A stretch of 64,000 nucleotides of DNA from Caulobacter sp. (lineage in GTDB: Bacteria > Pseudomonadota > Alphaproteobacteria > Caulobacterales > Caulobacteraceae): positions 1 to 64,000 of the forward strand of contig JAGHZU010000001.1 in assembly GCA_017745235.1 (NCBI GenBank), read 5' to 3'. The translations under genes and the position numbers were made by a program. The notes beneath the pieces were generated by a model. It was not told where the DNA came from, made no database searches, and saw only the letters and a list, made by a program, of their open reading frames with translations. The stretch's first letter is position 1. Every line of letters begins with the position of its first letter. Below are positions 10,301-18,254 of this stretch, piece after piece.

Positions 10301-10586
10301 GTCGGCGATCGAGGCGGTGCGCGAGGCCAGCCTGCTGCGCTTCCGCCCGATCCTGATGACCACACTGGCCGCGGCCCTGGGAGCCCTGCCCCTGGCCATC
10401 GGCTTCGGCGAGGGGGCGGAACTGCGCCGCCCGCTGGGCGTGACCATCATCGGCGGGCTGATCGCCAGCCAGATGCTGACCCTGATCACCACGCCCGTCG
10501 TCTACGTCTATCTCGACCGCCTGCGGGGCCGCAGGCGCGACGAGCGCCACCTGACCCACATGCCGTCCGCCTCGGAGCCCGCCTGA
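7380..10586 (+). CDS. RND multidrug efflux pump, second inner-membrane subunit (MdtC-like)
   Basis: 1068 residues, paralogue of the preceding pump. It starts with GTG inside the previous stop region (GTGA overlap). Helix 4 again carries the proton-relay pair Asp401/Asp402 in GFVVDDAIVVLEN. It is about 26 residues longer than its neighbour, partly because of a Gly/Ser/Thr-rich insertion in the second periplasmic domain at about residues 778-812. In E. coli MdtBC the two pump chains form a mixed trimer; that is inferred here from gene order. Its stop shares one base with the start of the channel gene. Confidence 0.93.
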   Translation: MNLSAPFIKRPVATVLLTIGLAMAGIAAFFVLPVSPLPQVDYPTISVSANLSGASPETMASSVATPLERRLGVIPGVTEMTSQSNTGSARVTLQFDLNRNIDGAAREVQAAINAARADLPATLRSNPTYRKQNPSDAPVIILALTSDTKTPGQIYDAVSNIVAQRLSQVSGVGDVEIGGGSLPAVRVSVNPFQLNTYGIALEDVRAAVQAANANRPKGAVEGDGRRFQVYTSGAGRKAADYKGLVVAWRGDAPVRLQDVADVTDSVADTRTLGLFNGKPAIIILVTRQPGANIIKTVDSVRAVLPELEAQLPGDIKVAVASDSTNSIRASLKEIEVTLLISIVLVVLVVSAFLRSGRATFIPAAATIVSLLGTFGVMYLLGFSLNNLSLMAITVATGFVVDDAIVVLENTQRHIEKGMDRFKAALLGAREVGFTVLSISISLVAVFIPLLFMGGQVGRLFREFAVTLSAAVLISLVISLTTTPMMCAYLLRPPKEGQEEGPVARLFERGFGVIHRLYERSLDWALAAKPLVLFILVVVIAMTAWLYVAVPKGFFPQQDSGQLMAGLRADQSVSFRAMQEKLRAVVNIIKDDPAVDTVVGFTGGARAGGGFMFVNLKPLGSGPGDRKEKGSAVIARLRPKLQQVTGISVFLNPVQDVRAGGRSSNSTYQYTLTSDSSAALKEWAPKLAEAMKEHADVMTDVDSDQSENGVETYVTIDRDSASRMGVTPRAVDNALYNAFGQRQVATIYEDVNQYAVIMEWDRAFSQGPEALNDVYVPTRAGTTGGSTSSGAAVNPGLRDPSTGSALNTAVTPMTPLNAIASVAQSATPTSINHQNGELATTVSFNLADGKALSDAKTAIKQAEADIGLPTSVRGSFQGSARSAQEQNRQQPMLIAAAVVAIYIVLGILYESYVHPVTVLSTLPAAGVGAVLALLVFKMEFSVIALIGVFLLLGIVKKNAILIIDFALEAQRSRGLSAIEAVREASLLRFRPILMTTLAAALGALPLAIGFGEGAELRRPLGVTIIGGLIASQMLTLITTPVVYVYLDRLRGRRRDERHLTHMPSASEPA

Positions 10587-12019
10587 TGCCTCGCCCGCTC
10601 TTCCCGCTGATCGGCGCCTGTGCCGTGGTCCTGGGCCCCCTGGTCCTGGGCGCCTGCTCGGTGGGGCCGGCCTACGAGAAGCCGCAGGCCTCGGCCACGC
10701 CCCTGCCCGCCGAGTTCAAGGCGCTGGACGGCTGGCGTCCCGCCGCGCCGGCAGACCTGGCCGACCGGGGCGACTGGTGGACCCTGCTGGGCGATCCCCA
10801 GCTGAACGCCCTGGCCGCCCGCATCGACGTCTCCAACCAGACCGTCGCCAAGGCCGAGGCCAACTACCGCCAGGCCCGGGCCCTGGTGCGCGAGCAGCGG
10901 GCCAGCCTGTTTCCCGCCATCGACCTGAGCGGGTCGGCCACCCGGGCCGGCGGCTCGGGCTCGGCCAACAGCAGCAGCGCGTCAGGGACGGGCCGGCGCT
11001 ACCAGGCCAGCCTGGGCGCCAGCTGGGAGCCCGACGTCTGGGGCCGCATCCGCGCGGGCGTCAGCGGGGCCAGGGCCAGCGCCGAGGCCAGCCAGGCCGA
11101 CCTGGCCGCCGCCCGCCTGTCGATGCAGGGCGAGCTGGCCGTGAACTATCTGGGCCTGCGCCAGGCCGACGCCGAGATCGACCTGGTGAACCGCACGATC
11201 GAGGGCTATCGCCGCAGCCTGACCATCACCCAGAACCGCTACGCCGCCGCCATCGCGCCCAGGTCGGACGTGCTGCAGGCCCAGACCCAGCTGGCCAACG
11301 CCCAGGCCGACCTGGAGAGCCTGGTCCAGACCCGCGCCGCCTACGAGAACGCCATCGCCACCCTGGTGGGCGAGCCGGCCAGCGGCTTCCGCCTGGCGGC
11401 CGTTCCGAACTGGTCCTCGACCGTGCCGGAGATCCCGGCGGGCGTGCCCTCGACCCTGCTGGAGCGCCGGCCCGACATCGCCGCGGCCGAGCGCCGCGTG
11501 GCCGCCGCCAACGCCGACATCGGCGTGGCCCGCGCGGCCTTCTTCCCCAGCTTCGACCTGACCGCCTCGGGCAATTCGTCCAGCTCGCGACTGGGCGACC
11601 TGTTCAGCGCCTCGGCCAACACCTGGTCGCTGGGGCTGTCGGCGGCCCAGACCCTGTTCGACGCCGGCGCGCGCAAGGCCCGGGTCGAAGAGGCCCGCGC
11701 GTCCTACGACGCCTCGGTGGCCGACTACCGCCAGACCGCCTTGAGCGCGTTCGAGGACGTGGAGAACCAGCTGACCGCCGTGCGGGTGCTGGAGCGGCGC
11801 TACGCCCTGCTGGAGACCTCCTCCCGGGCGGCCGACCAGACCGAGCAGATGATCCTGAACCAGTACAAGGCCGGCCAGGTGGCCTATACCGACGTGGTCA
11901 CGGCCCAGGCCTCGGCCTTCTCGGCCCGCCGCGCCCTGCTGTCGGCCCGCGTCTCGCGCCAGACGGCGGCGGTGGCCCTGGTGCAGGCCCTGGGCGGCGG
12001 ATGGAAGGGGTTGGGTTAG
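10586..12019 (+). CDS. Outer-membrane efflux lipoprotein, NodT/OprM (TolC) family
   Basis: Outer-membrane exit duct for the RND pumps. 477 residues with a lipoprotein signal and lipobox LGAC at 21-24, followed by SVGPAYEKP as in the NodT family. Two repeats of the helical-barrel domain are visible (AVNYLGLRQADAEIDLVNRT near 185; SAFEDVENQLTAVRVLERRY near 390). The ATG overlaps the TGA of the second pump (TGATG). The upstream reading frame from 9653 is a shadow of the pump gene. As last gene of the operon it completes a self-contained tripartite exporter. Confidence 0.93.
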   Translation: MPRPLFPLIGACAVVLGPLVLGACSVGPAYEKPQASATPLPAEFKALDGWRPAAPADLADRGDWWTLLGDPQLNALAARIDVSNQTVAKAEANYRQARALVREQRASLFPAIDLSGSATRAGGSGSANSSSASGTGRRYQASLGASWEPDVWGRIRAGVSGARASAEASQADLAAARLSMQGELAVNYLGLRQADAEIDLVNRTIEGYRRSLTITQNRYAAAIAPRSDVLQAQTQLANAQADLESLVQTRAAYENAIATLVGEPASGFRLAAVPNWSSTVPEIPAGVPSTLLERRPDIAAAERRVAAANADIGVARAAFFPSFDLTASGNSSSSRLGDLFSASANTWSLGLSAAQTLFDAGARKARVEEARASYDASVADYRQTALSAFEDVENQLTAVRVLERRYALLETSSRAADQTEQMILNQYKAGQVAYTDVVTAQASAFSARRALLSARVSRQTAAVALVQALGGGWKGLG

Positions 12020-12034
12020 TCGCTCTCTCTCTTC

Positions 12035-12139
12035 GATGTCATCCCGGAAGCCTCGAAGAGGCTGTCCGGGACCCAGGGGCCAACGCACTGCGCCGGCCCT
12101 GGGTCCCGGCTCTCCGCTTCGCTGCGGCCGGGATGACAT
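12035..12139. repeat. Nested palindromic intergenic repeat
   Basis: Outer 13-base arms GATGTCATCCCGG (12035-12047) and CCGGGATGACATC (12127-12139) enclose an inner pair, GGGACCCAGGGGCC (12068-12081) and GGCCCTGGGTCCC (12095-12107). It lies between the efflux operon and a convergent gene. The outer arms recur in a shorter copy at 15711-15749, so this is a dispersed repeat family. It may also act as a bidirectional transcript end. Confidence 0.8.
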
Positions 12140-12189
12140 CCGGAGGGGAGCAGGTCGGGCGGAGATAGGCAGACGCGCCTCCCGCCCTC

Positions 12190-12480
12190 CTAGTTGTTCC
12201 AGGTCTCGTACAGATCCAGCCACTGCGGATTGCGCTCCTCGATCAGTCGCAATTTCCACCCGCGCCGCCAACGCTTGATGCGTTTCTCGGCGGCTATGGC
12301 GTCGTTGACGTCGGCGAACGCCTCGTACCAGACCAGACGCGTGACCCCGTAACGTTGGGTGAAACCGGGCGTGCGACCTTCCCGGTGCTCCCAGACACGC
12401 CGGGAAAGGTCGCCGGTCACCCCCACATAGAGCGTTCCGTTGCGCCGGCTGGCCAGCAGGTAAACGTGATATGTTGCCAT
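12190..12480 (-). CDS. GIY-YIG domain protein (small UvrC-like nuclease family)
   Basis: 96 residues with a single GIY-YIG domain: YHVYLLAS at 4-11, GTLYVGVTGDL at 15-25, then SRRVWEH with the expected Arg and the H-x-E region, and a Lys/Arg-rich C-terminal helix (AAEKRIKRWRRGWKLRLI). Such proteins are common in alphaproteobacteria and cut or bind DNA in vitro in some cases; the cellular role is unclear. It is convergent with the efflux operon across a palindromic repeat and divergent from ileS. Confidence 0.9.
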   Translation of the reverse strand: MATYHVYLLASRRNGTLYVGVTGDLSRRVWEHREGRTPGFTQRYGVTRLVWYEAFADVNDAIAAEKRIKRWRRGWKLRLIEERNPQWLDLYETWNN

Positions 12481-12707
12481 AATGTTCTAGATTGGCGTTG
12501 CCGCCGCCCCCTGTCACGTCCTCTTGGCGGAGGCTGCAGCCTCTCGCCGTTTGCCCCCTTGGGCCGCCTCTGCTATCCCCGCTGCATGACCTTCGCTCGG
12601 AAGACTTCGCGAATTAACCGCCCGGCGTGACGCCGCCGGACGAAGACTCCAGCGCGCGCCGGGTTTCCCCGCATTCTTCCGACACCTCAGAGCTGGATCG
12701 CTTACCC

Positions 12708-15701
12708 ATGGCCGACGACGCCACGACGACCGCCCGCGACTACCGCGAGACCGTCTTCCTGCCCGACACCCCGTTCCCGATGCGCGGGGGCCTGCCCAAG
12801 AAGGAACCCGAGATCCTGGCGGGCTGGGCCGCCTTGTCCGACAAGGGGCTTTACGGCGCGGTGCGCGCCAGGCGCCAGGCCGACGGCGCCCCGCTGTTCG
12901 TGCTGCACGACGGCCCGCCCTACGCCAATGGCGCGATCCACATCGGCCACGCCCTGAACAAGACGCTGAAGGACTTCGTGGTCCGCTCGCGCTTCGCCCT
13001 GGGCTACGACGTCGACTACGTGCCCGGCTGGGACTGCCACGGCCTGCCGATCGAGTGGAAGATCGAGGAGGAGTTCCGCGCCAAGGGCCGCCGCAAGGAC
13101 GAGGTGCCGGCCGCGGAGTTCCGCAAGCGCTGTCGCGAATACGCCGCCGACTGGATGGAGGTCCAGAAGGAGGGCTTCGAGCGCCTGGGCGTGCTGGGCG
13201 ACTTCAAGGACCGCTACGCCACGATGGATTTCGGCAGCGAGGCCACGATCGTGGCCGAGTTCCACAAGTTCGCCGCCACCGGCCAGCTCTATCGCGGCTC
13301 CAAGCCGGTGATGTGGAGCCCGGTCGAGCGCACGGCCCTGGCCGACGCCGAGATCGAGTACCACGACCACGTCTCGCCCACGGTGTGGGTGAAGTTCCCG
13401 GTCAAGGCCTATGACGAGGCCCACTACGCCCTGTCGGGCAACAAGGCCGGCGACAACGTCTTCCGCCTGCAGCCCAACGACGCCAGCGTGGTGATCTGGA
13501 CCACCACGCCGTGGACCATCCCCGCCAACCGCGCCATCAGCTTCAACCCCAAGGTCGAGTACGGCCTCTACGAGGTCGAGGCGATGGAGGAGAACCTGGA
13601 GTTCGCCCCCTGGTCCAAGGTCGGCGACCGCCTGATCGTGGCCGACAAGCTGGCCGAGGATGTGCGCAAGGCCGCCAAGGTCGCCCGGTGGCGCCGGGCC
13701 GAGCCGGTGGACCCGACCGGCCTGGTCTGCGCCCACCCTCTGGCCGCCTTCGATCCCGGCTTCGGCTTCGACGTGCCGCTGCTGGCCGGCGAGCATGTGA
13801 CCGACGAGGCCGGCACCGGCTTCGTCCACACCGCCCCGGGCCACGGCGCCGACGACTACCTGGTCTGGCTCAAGCATCAGGCCCAGTTGGCCGCCGCGGG
13901 CGTCGACACCACCATCCCCGACACCGTCGATCCGGACGGGGCCTATTTCGCCCACGTCCCGCTGTTCGGCGGCCTGAAGGTCATCGAGACCGAGGGCAAG
14001 AAGGCCGGCAAGTTCGGCGCGGCCAACGGCGCGGTGATGGACAAGCTGATCGAGGCCGGAAACCTGCTCGCGCGCGGCCGCGTCGAGCACAGCTATCCTC
14101 ATAGCTGGCGCTCGAAGGCCCCGGTGATCTTCCGCAACACGCCGCAGTGGTTCATCCGCATGGACCAGGCCGTCGAAAGCCTGGGCGGCCAGACCCTGCG
14201 CGAGGTGGCCCTGAAGGCCATCGCCGAAACCGCCTTCCACCCCGAGACCGGCCGCAACCGCATCGGCTCGATGGTCGAGACGCGCCCGGACTGGCTGATC
14301 AGCCGCCAGCGCGCCTGGGGCACGCCGCTGGGCATGTTCGTGGAGAAGGACACCGGCCAGCCGCTGGTCGATCCGGCCGTCAACGCCCGCATCCTCCAGA
14401 TCATCCGCGAAGGCGGCAGCGACGCCTGGTTCGAGCGACCCGACGCCGACTTCCTGGGCGACCTGGACGCCAGCAAGTACGAGAAGGTCGTCGACATCCT
14501 GGACGTCTGGTTCGACAGCGGCTCGACGCACGCCTTCACGCTGGACGGCCGCGCCGACAGCCGCAACCCGGCCGACCTCTACCTGGAAGGCAGCGACCAG
14601 CATCGCGGCTGGTTCCAGTCCTCGCTGCTGGAAAGCTGCGGCACGCGGGGCCGCGCGCCCTACAAGGCCCTTCTCACCCACGGGTTCACCCAGGACGAGA
14701 ACGGCGAGAAGATGTCCAAGTCCAAGGGCAACACCGTCGAGCCCCAGGCGATCATCAAGGAAAGCGGCGCGGAGATCCTGCGCCTGTGGGCCGCGATGGT
14801 CGACTATTCCGAGGACCAGCGGATCGGCAAGACGATCCTGGCCACCACCACCGACGCCTATCGCAAGCTGCGCAACACCACGCGCTACCTGCTGGGCGCC
14901 CTGGCCGGGTTCACGGAAGAGGAGCGGGTCACCGACCTCGACCAGTTCCCGCCGCTGGAGAAGTTCATCCTGCACCGCCTGTGGGAGCTGGACGGCCAGG
15001 TGCGCGCCGCCTACGAGGCCTACCGCTTCAGCGACGTGGTGCGCCCGCTGATCGAGTTCTGCCAGGGCGACCTGTCGGCCCTGTTCTTCGACATCCGCAA
15101 GGACAGCCTGTACTGCGACGCGCCCACGGCCATCCGCCGCCGGGCCTATCGCACGGTGCTGGATTACGTGTTCGAGCGCCTGACGGTGTGGCTCTCGCCG
15201 CTCACCTCCTTCACGATGGAGGAGGCCTGGACCACCCGCTTCCCAGAGGCGGGTTCGAACGTCCTGCGCGTGGCGCCCCAGACCCCCGACGCCTGGCGCA
15301 ACGACGCCGAGGCCGCCCGCTGGGCCAAGGTCGAGGCCGTGACCTCGGTCGTGACCGCCGCCCTGGAGGTCGAGCGCCGCGAGAAGCGCATCGGCTCGGC
15401 CCTGGAGGCCGCCCCGGTGGTCCACATCGCCGAGCCCGACCTGCTGGCGGCCTTCGACGGGGTGGACGCCGCCGAGGTGTTCCGCACCAGCCAGGCGACC
15501 CTGGCGGCCGGAACCGCGCCGGGCGCCTTCGCGCTGGACGAGGTCAAGGGCGTGGCCGTGGAGCCGAAGCTGGCGGAGGGCCGCAAGTGCGCCCGCTCGT
15601 GGCGGATCCTGCCGGAAGTGGGAACCGATCCCCGCTATCCGGAGCTGAGCCTGCGCGACGCCGAGGCCGTGGCCTGGTGGGACGCGCATCACGCGGCCTA
15701 G
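12708..15701 (+). CDS. ileS: Isoleucyl-tRNA synthetase
   Basis: Charges tRNA-Ile in the cytoplasm. 997 residues, class I synthetase: HIGH at 78-81 within PPYANGAIHIGHALNK, KMSKS at 668-672, and an editing domain between them (WTTTPWTIPANRAI near 265). The ATG at 12708 starts MADDATTTARDYRETVF; an open frame from 12627 lacks family character. The C-terminal zinc ribbon found in many bacterial IleS is decayed: KCARSW replaces KCARCW and the second Cys pair is missing. lspA follows after a palindromic repeat. Confidence 0.97.
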   Translation: MADDATTTARDYRETVFLPDTPFPMRGGLPKKEPEILAGWAALSDKGLYGAVRARRQADGAPLFVLHDGPPYANGAIHIGHALNKTLKDFVVRSRFALGYDVDYVPGWDCHGLPIEWKIEEEFRAKGRRKDEVPAAEFRKRCREYAADWMEVQKEGFERLGVLGDFKDRYATMDFGSEATIVAEFHKFAATGQLYRGSKPVMWSPVERTALADAEIEYHDHVSPTVWVKFPVKAYDEAHYALSGNKAGDNVFRLQPNDASVVIWTTTPWTIPANRAISFNPKVEYGLYEVEAMEENLEFAPWSKVGDRLIVADKLAEDVRKAAKVARWRRAEPVDPTGLVCAHPLAAFDPGFGFDVPLLAGEHVTDEAGTGFVHTAPGHGADDYLVWLKHQAQLAAAGVDTTIPDTVDPDGAYFAHVPLFGGLKVIETEGKKAGKFGAANGAVMDKLIEAGNLLARGRVEHSYPHSWRSKAPVIFRNTPQWFIRMDQAVESLGGQTLREVALKAIAETAFHPETGRNRIGSMVETRPDWLISRQRAWGTPLGMFVEKDTGQPLVDPAVNARILQIIREGGSDAWFERPDADFLGDLDASKYEKVVDILDVWFDSGSTHAFTLDGRADSRNPADLYLEGSDQHRGWFQSSLLESCGTRGRAPYKALLTHGFTQDENGEKMSKSKGNTVEPQAIIKESGAEILRLWAAMVDYSEDQRIGKTILATTTDAYRKLRNTTRYLLGALAGFTEEERVTDLDQFPPLEKFILHRLWELDGQVRAAYEAYRFSDVVRPLIEFCQGDLSALFFDIRKDSLYCDAPTAIRRRAYRTVLDYVFERLTVWLSPLTSFTMEEAWTTRFPEAGSNVLRVAPQTPDAWRNDAEAARWAKVEAVTSVVTAALEVERREKRIGSALEAAPVVHIAEPDLLAAFDGVDAAEVFRTSQATLAAGTAPGAFALDEVKGVAVEPKLAEGRKCARSWRILPEVGTDPRYPELSLRDAEAVAWWDAHHAA

Positions 15702-15710
15702 CCCTTCTGG

Positions 15711-15749
15711 CTGTCATCCCGGAGCGCGCAGCGCTGTCCGGGATGACAG
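15711..15749. repeat. Palindromic repeat between ileS and lspA
   Basis: CTGTCATCCCGG (15711-15722) and CCGGGATGACAG (15738-15749) form a perfect 12-base stem around a 15-base loop. The arms match the outer arms of the repeat at 12035-12139. It starts 9 bases after the ileS stop and ends 28 bases before the lspA start, so it would be in an ileS-lspA transcript. Confidence 0.85.
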
Positions 15750-15777
15750 TTCAGATCGGGCGGCTTAAGGACGAAGA

Positions 15778-16284
15778 ATGAAGATCACCCGCCTCGGCTG
15801 GACCGCCTATGCGATCGCCCTCGTCACCATCGTGCTGGACCAGGTCAGCAAGGTCTGGATCCTGAACACGCTGGGCGCGGCCCCCGGCGCCAGCCAGGCG
15901 ATCGGCGGTCCGTTCTACCTGACCCTGGTGCACAATTACGGCATGAGCTTCGGCCTCTTCCGGGGTTCGGAGCTGAGCCGCTGGCTGCTGACCCTGTTCT
16001 CGGCCGCCGTGGTGATCGGCCTGGCGGTCTGGGCGCGGAAGGCGACCAAGCCGCTGATGGCCGTCGGCATCGGCATGATCATGGGCGGTGCGTTCGGCAA
16101 CAACCTGATCGACCGCATCCGCTTCGGCTACGTGGTCGACTTCATCGACGTCACCCGCCTGCACTTCCCGTGGGTGTTCAACGTGGCCGACTCGGGCATC
16201 TCGGTGGGCGTGGCCCTTCTGCTGCTGGACAGCTTCCTGGCCGAGGAGAAGGAACTGGCCCATCCCGAAGGGCACGGGCTCTGA
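15778..16284 (+). CDS. lspA: Lipoprotein signal peptidase (signal peptidase II)
   Basis: Inner-membrane aspartic protease that cleaves the signal peptides of lipid-modified prolipoproteins. 168 residues with four predicted helices. The catalytic pair is Asp121 (in VVDFIDV) and Asp138 (in FNVADSGISVG); the conserved GNNLIDR block precedes them. The motif usually read as N-x-G-x-A-F-G is NYGMSFGLF here. It follows ileS, a common bacterial arrangement, and precedes a lipoprotein gene (bamF) that would be a substrate. Confidence 0.97.
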   Translation: MKITRLGWTAYAIALVTIVLDQVSKVWILNTLGAAPGASQAIGGPFYLTLVHNYGMSFGLFRGSELSRWLLTLFSAAVVIGLAVWARKATKPLMAVGIGMIMGGAFGNNLIDRIRFGYVVDFIDVTRLHFPWVFNVADSGISVGVALLLLDSFLAEEKELAHPEGHGL

Positions 16285-16412
16285 ACGCCCCGGGGAAAGG
16301 GGCGGGCCGCCCTAACGTGGCCACGATCTCAAGGAAGATTGGCGCCCGGCCTCGGATGTCGTATCGAGTGCGTCCGAAATATACCGGCCCGGGGGGCCGC
16401 TGGAGCAGGTTC

Positions 16413-16979
16413 ATGAGTTTCAATCGGGTCGCGACCTTGAGCGTCTTGGTCGCCGTGGCCGCCACCGGCCTGGCCGGCTGCCAGTCGGCTTCCAAGGCCC
16501 TGGGGATGAACAAGGTGGTGCCGGACGAATTCCGCGTCGTCACCAAGGCTCCGCTGGTCGTGCCGCCCGACTACAGCCTGCGCCCGCCGGCGCCCGGCGA
16601 GCCGCGCCCGCAGGAACTGCAGCCGGAAAGCGCCGCGCGCCAGGCCCTGATCGGCCAGAGCAACGCCGCCAGCCGCACCGACGGCGAGAAGCTGCTGGTC
16701 GCCAAGGCCGGCGTCGACAAGGCCGACCCGCTGATCCGCTTCGTCGTCGACGATGAGAACGGCGACCTGGCCCACAAGGACGAAAGCTTCGCCCAGAAGG
16801 TCATGTTCTGGAAGAAGGGCGACAAGACCGCCGCCCCGACCGCCTCGGAAACCGGCGCCACCGATTCCGTCCCGGTCGACGCCGCCACCGAGGAGGCCCG
16901 CCTGAAGGCCCTGACCGGCAACGGCACGATCGTCATCACCCGCGAGAAGCAGGGCAAGATCAAGCTGCCGGGCCTGTAG
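16413..16979 (+). CDS. bamF: BamF-like lipoprotein (DUF3035), outer-membrane assembly
   Basis: 188-residue lipoprotein with lipobox LAGC at 20-23. Right after the anchor comes PDEFRVVTKAPLVVPPDYSL (37-56), the motif that alphaproteobacterial BamF shares with BamC of gammaproteobacteria. BamF is known as a subunit of the beta-barrel assembly machine in Caulobacter; membership in that complex is inferred for this protein. The rest is hydrophilic and probably flexible. ATG 16413 is chosen because the signal peptide starts there. The gene lies 128 nt after lspA and ends in a strong terminator-like hairpin. Confidence 0.88.
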   Translation: MSFNRVATLSVLVAVAATGLAGCQSASKALGMNKVVPDEFRVVTKAPLVVPPDYSLRPPAPGEPRPQELQPESAARQALIGQSNAASRTDGEKLLVAKAGVDKADPLIRFVVDDENGDLAHKDESFAQKVMFWKKGDKTAAPTASETGATDSVPVDAATEEARLKALTGNGTIVITREKQGKIKLPGL

Positions 16980-17005
16980 GTCCGGGCTCTTGAGCTGAGT
17001 TTCGG

Positions 17006-17041
17006 AAAGGCCCGGAGGCGAGAGCTTCCGGGCCTTTCCTT
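17006..17041 (+). terminator. Terminator of bamF
   Basis: AAAGGCCCGGA (17006-17016) pairs with TCCGGGCCTTT (17027-17037), an 11-base perfect stem with a 10-base loop, 26 nt after the bamF stop. The 3' side ends in TTTCCTTT, a weak U-tract. Confidence 0.75.
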
Positions 17042-17065
17042 TGGGGCCTTCCCCTGAATGAACCG

Positions 17066-17154
17066 ACTTGCCCCCTCCGCAGGGGGAAGAAGGAGGTCGC
17101 GCGATCCGCCCCTGCGGGGGCGGACAGGCGGCGAAGCCGCCGGGTGGGGCAAGT
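17066..17154. repeat. Cloverleaf-like multi-hairpin repeat
   Basis: Outer arms ACTTGCCCC (17066-17074) and GGGGCAAGT (17146-17154) close around three hairpins: CCCCCT-CCGC-AGGGGG (17071-17086, sharing four bases with the outer arm), TCCGCCCC-TGCG-GGGGCGGA (17105-17124) and GGCGGC-GAA-GCCGCC (17127-17141). It lies in the convergent space between bamF and the TraB/GumN-like gene. It looks like a mobile palindromic repeat; it is too irregular to be a tRNA. A related but shorter two-hairpin copy is at 44740-44777. Confidence 0.75.
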
Positions 17155-17165
17155 GCTGACGCCCC

Positions 17166-18107
17166 CTACTCCGGCGCCCCGACCTCGAACCCCCGGGCCC
17201 GCATCTGGTCCAGCACCCCGCCGCGCGACACCAGGCTGCGGATCCCGTAGACCGCCACCGCGTGGCCCGGCGTCTTCATCGCCCGGGTCAGGGCCTCGAC
17301 CTCGTCGGCGGTTCCCTTGCGCTCCAGTTCCGCCATGCCGGGCAGGGCCAGGAAGCAGCGCTGGAAGTTGCGGGGGCCGGCGATGGCGCCGCGCACGTCG
17401 CCTTCGGCCCAGGCGTGGGCGGCCGCGCGCATGGCCTGCGGACCGGCGTTGATCTCGTCCAGCACGCCCTCCAGGCACACCAGCCCCGCCTCGCGCGAGG
17501 CGTCCCGCACGGCGGTCTTCACGATCGGCATGGCCTTGTAAGTGGCGGCCGGGCGCGCCTTCACCCCGTGCTTGCGGGCCAGGCGCGTGACGGTGCGTTC
17601 GGGCTCGGCCGGCTCCAGGCGCAGGCTCTTGCGATAGTCCCCGGCCAGGGCCACGCCCGCCCCCAGCGGCGTCCAGCCGTCATAGGCGTCGGCCTTCCTG
17701 CCCAGCATCCCGCGCGCCCGCGCCAGCTTGGGCGCCAGGTCGCCGACCTGCTGGTCCAGCGGGACCTTCGAGCGCAGCTTGCCGCGCAGGGCCAGGGCGG
17801 CGGGAAGGTCGCTCAGCCCCGCCTTGCCCTCGGGCGGCAGGATCACCGCGAAGGCGCCGTCCAGCCGCCGCTCCAGCACCGACGTGTCCCAGCCCTGCTC
17901 CTGGGGCATCGACTGCAGCGCGCCCAGCATCCAGATCGTGGTGTCGCCGTCGGAGATCTTCCACCAGGCCGGTCCCGGCAGCCTGGCGCTGACCACCAGG
18001 GCCTCCACGACGTTGGCTTCGGGATCGTCGATGACCTGAGCGACCGCCGGGGCGGCGGCCGAAAGCAGGAGCAGGGCGGCACAGGCGGCGAAGCGGCGGC
18101 GCGTCAC
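17166..18107 (-). CDS. TraB/GumN-family exported protein
   Basis: 313 residues with a signal peptide (about 1-23, ending AVAQ). The family's N-terminal core is seen as GPAWWKISDGDTTIWMLGAL near 45-64, matching the usual G-P-x-W-K...T-x-x-L-G pattern, though the GTxH motif typical of TraB proteins reads GALQS, so the putative catalytic His is absent. Single Cys residues lie at about 215 and 252. Probably periplasmic. Some TraB/GumN-fold proteins are metalloproteases; the missing His argues against that activity here. It is divergent from mutL. Confidence 0.8.
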   Translation of the reverse strand: MTRRRFAACAALLLLSAAAPAVAQVIDDPEANVVEALVVSARLPGPAWWKISDGDTTIWMLGALQSMPQEQGWDTSVLERRLDGAFAVILPPEGKAGLSDLPAALALRGKLRSKVPLDQQVGDLAPKLARARGMLGRKADAYDGWTPLGAGVALAGDYRKSLRLEPAEPERTVTRLARKHGVKARPAATYKAMPIVKTAVRDASREAGLVCLEGVLDEINAGPQAMRAAAHAWAEGDVRGAIAGPRNFQRCFLALPGMAELERKGTADEVEALTRAMKTPGHAVAVYGIRSLVSRGGVLDQMRARGFEVGAPE

Positions 18108-18254
18108 TATCTAGGATCCTCGATGGGCTGCGGAATCGATCTAGGATGACCGGTCCCTCGCAGTTGGATCGGCCAGGCCCGGCCGGTCAAATGACGATGA
18201 CGCAAGACAGGGCGCGGCCGCCCCCTCGGCCCGCCTCCGGAAAGTTCAGTTCGC

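Noticed and set aside
17066..17154. tRNA gene, because of the cloverleaf-like fold
   Set aside because: No TTC-like T-loop, no standard acceptor/anticodon stem lengths and no CCA end; the stems are plain G+C palindromes.
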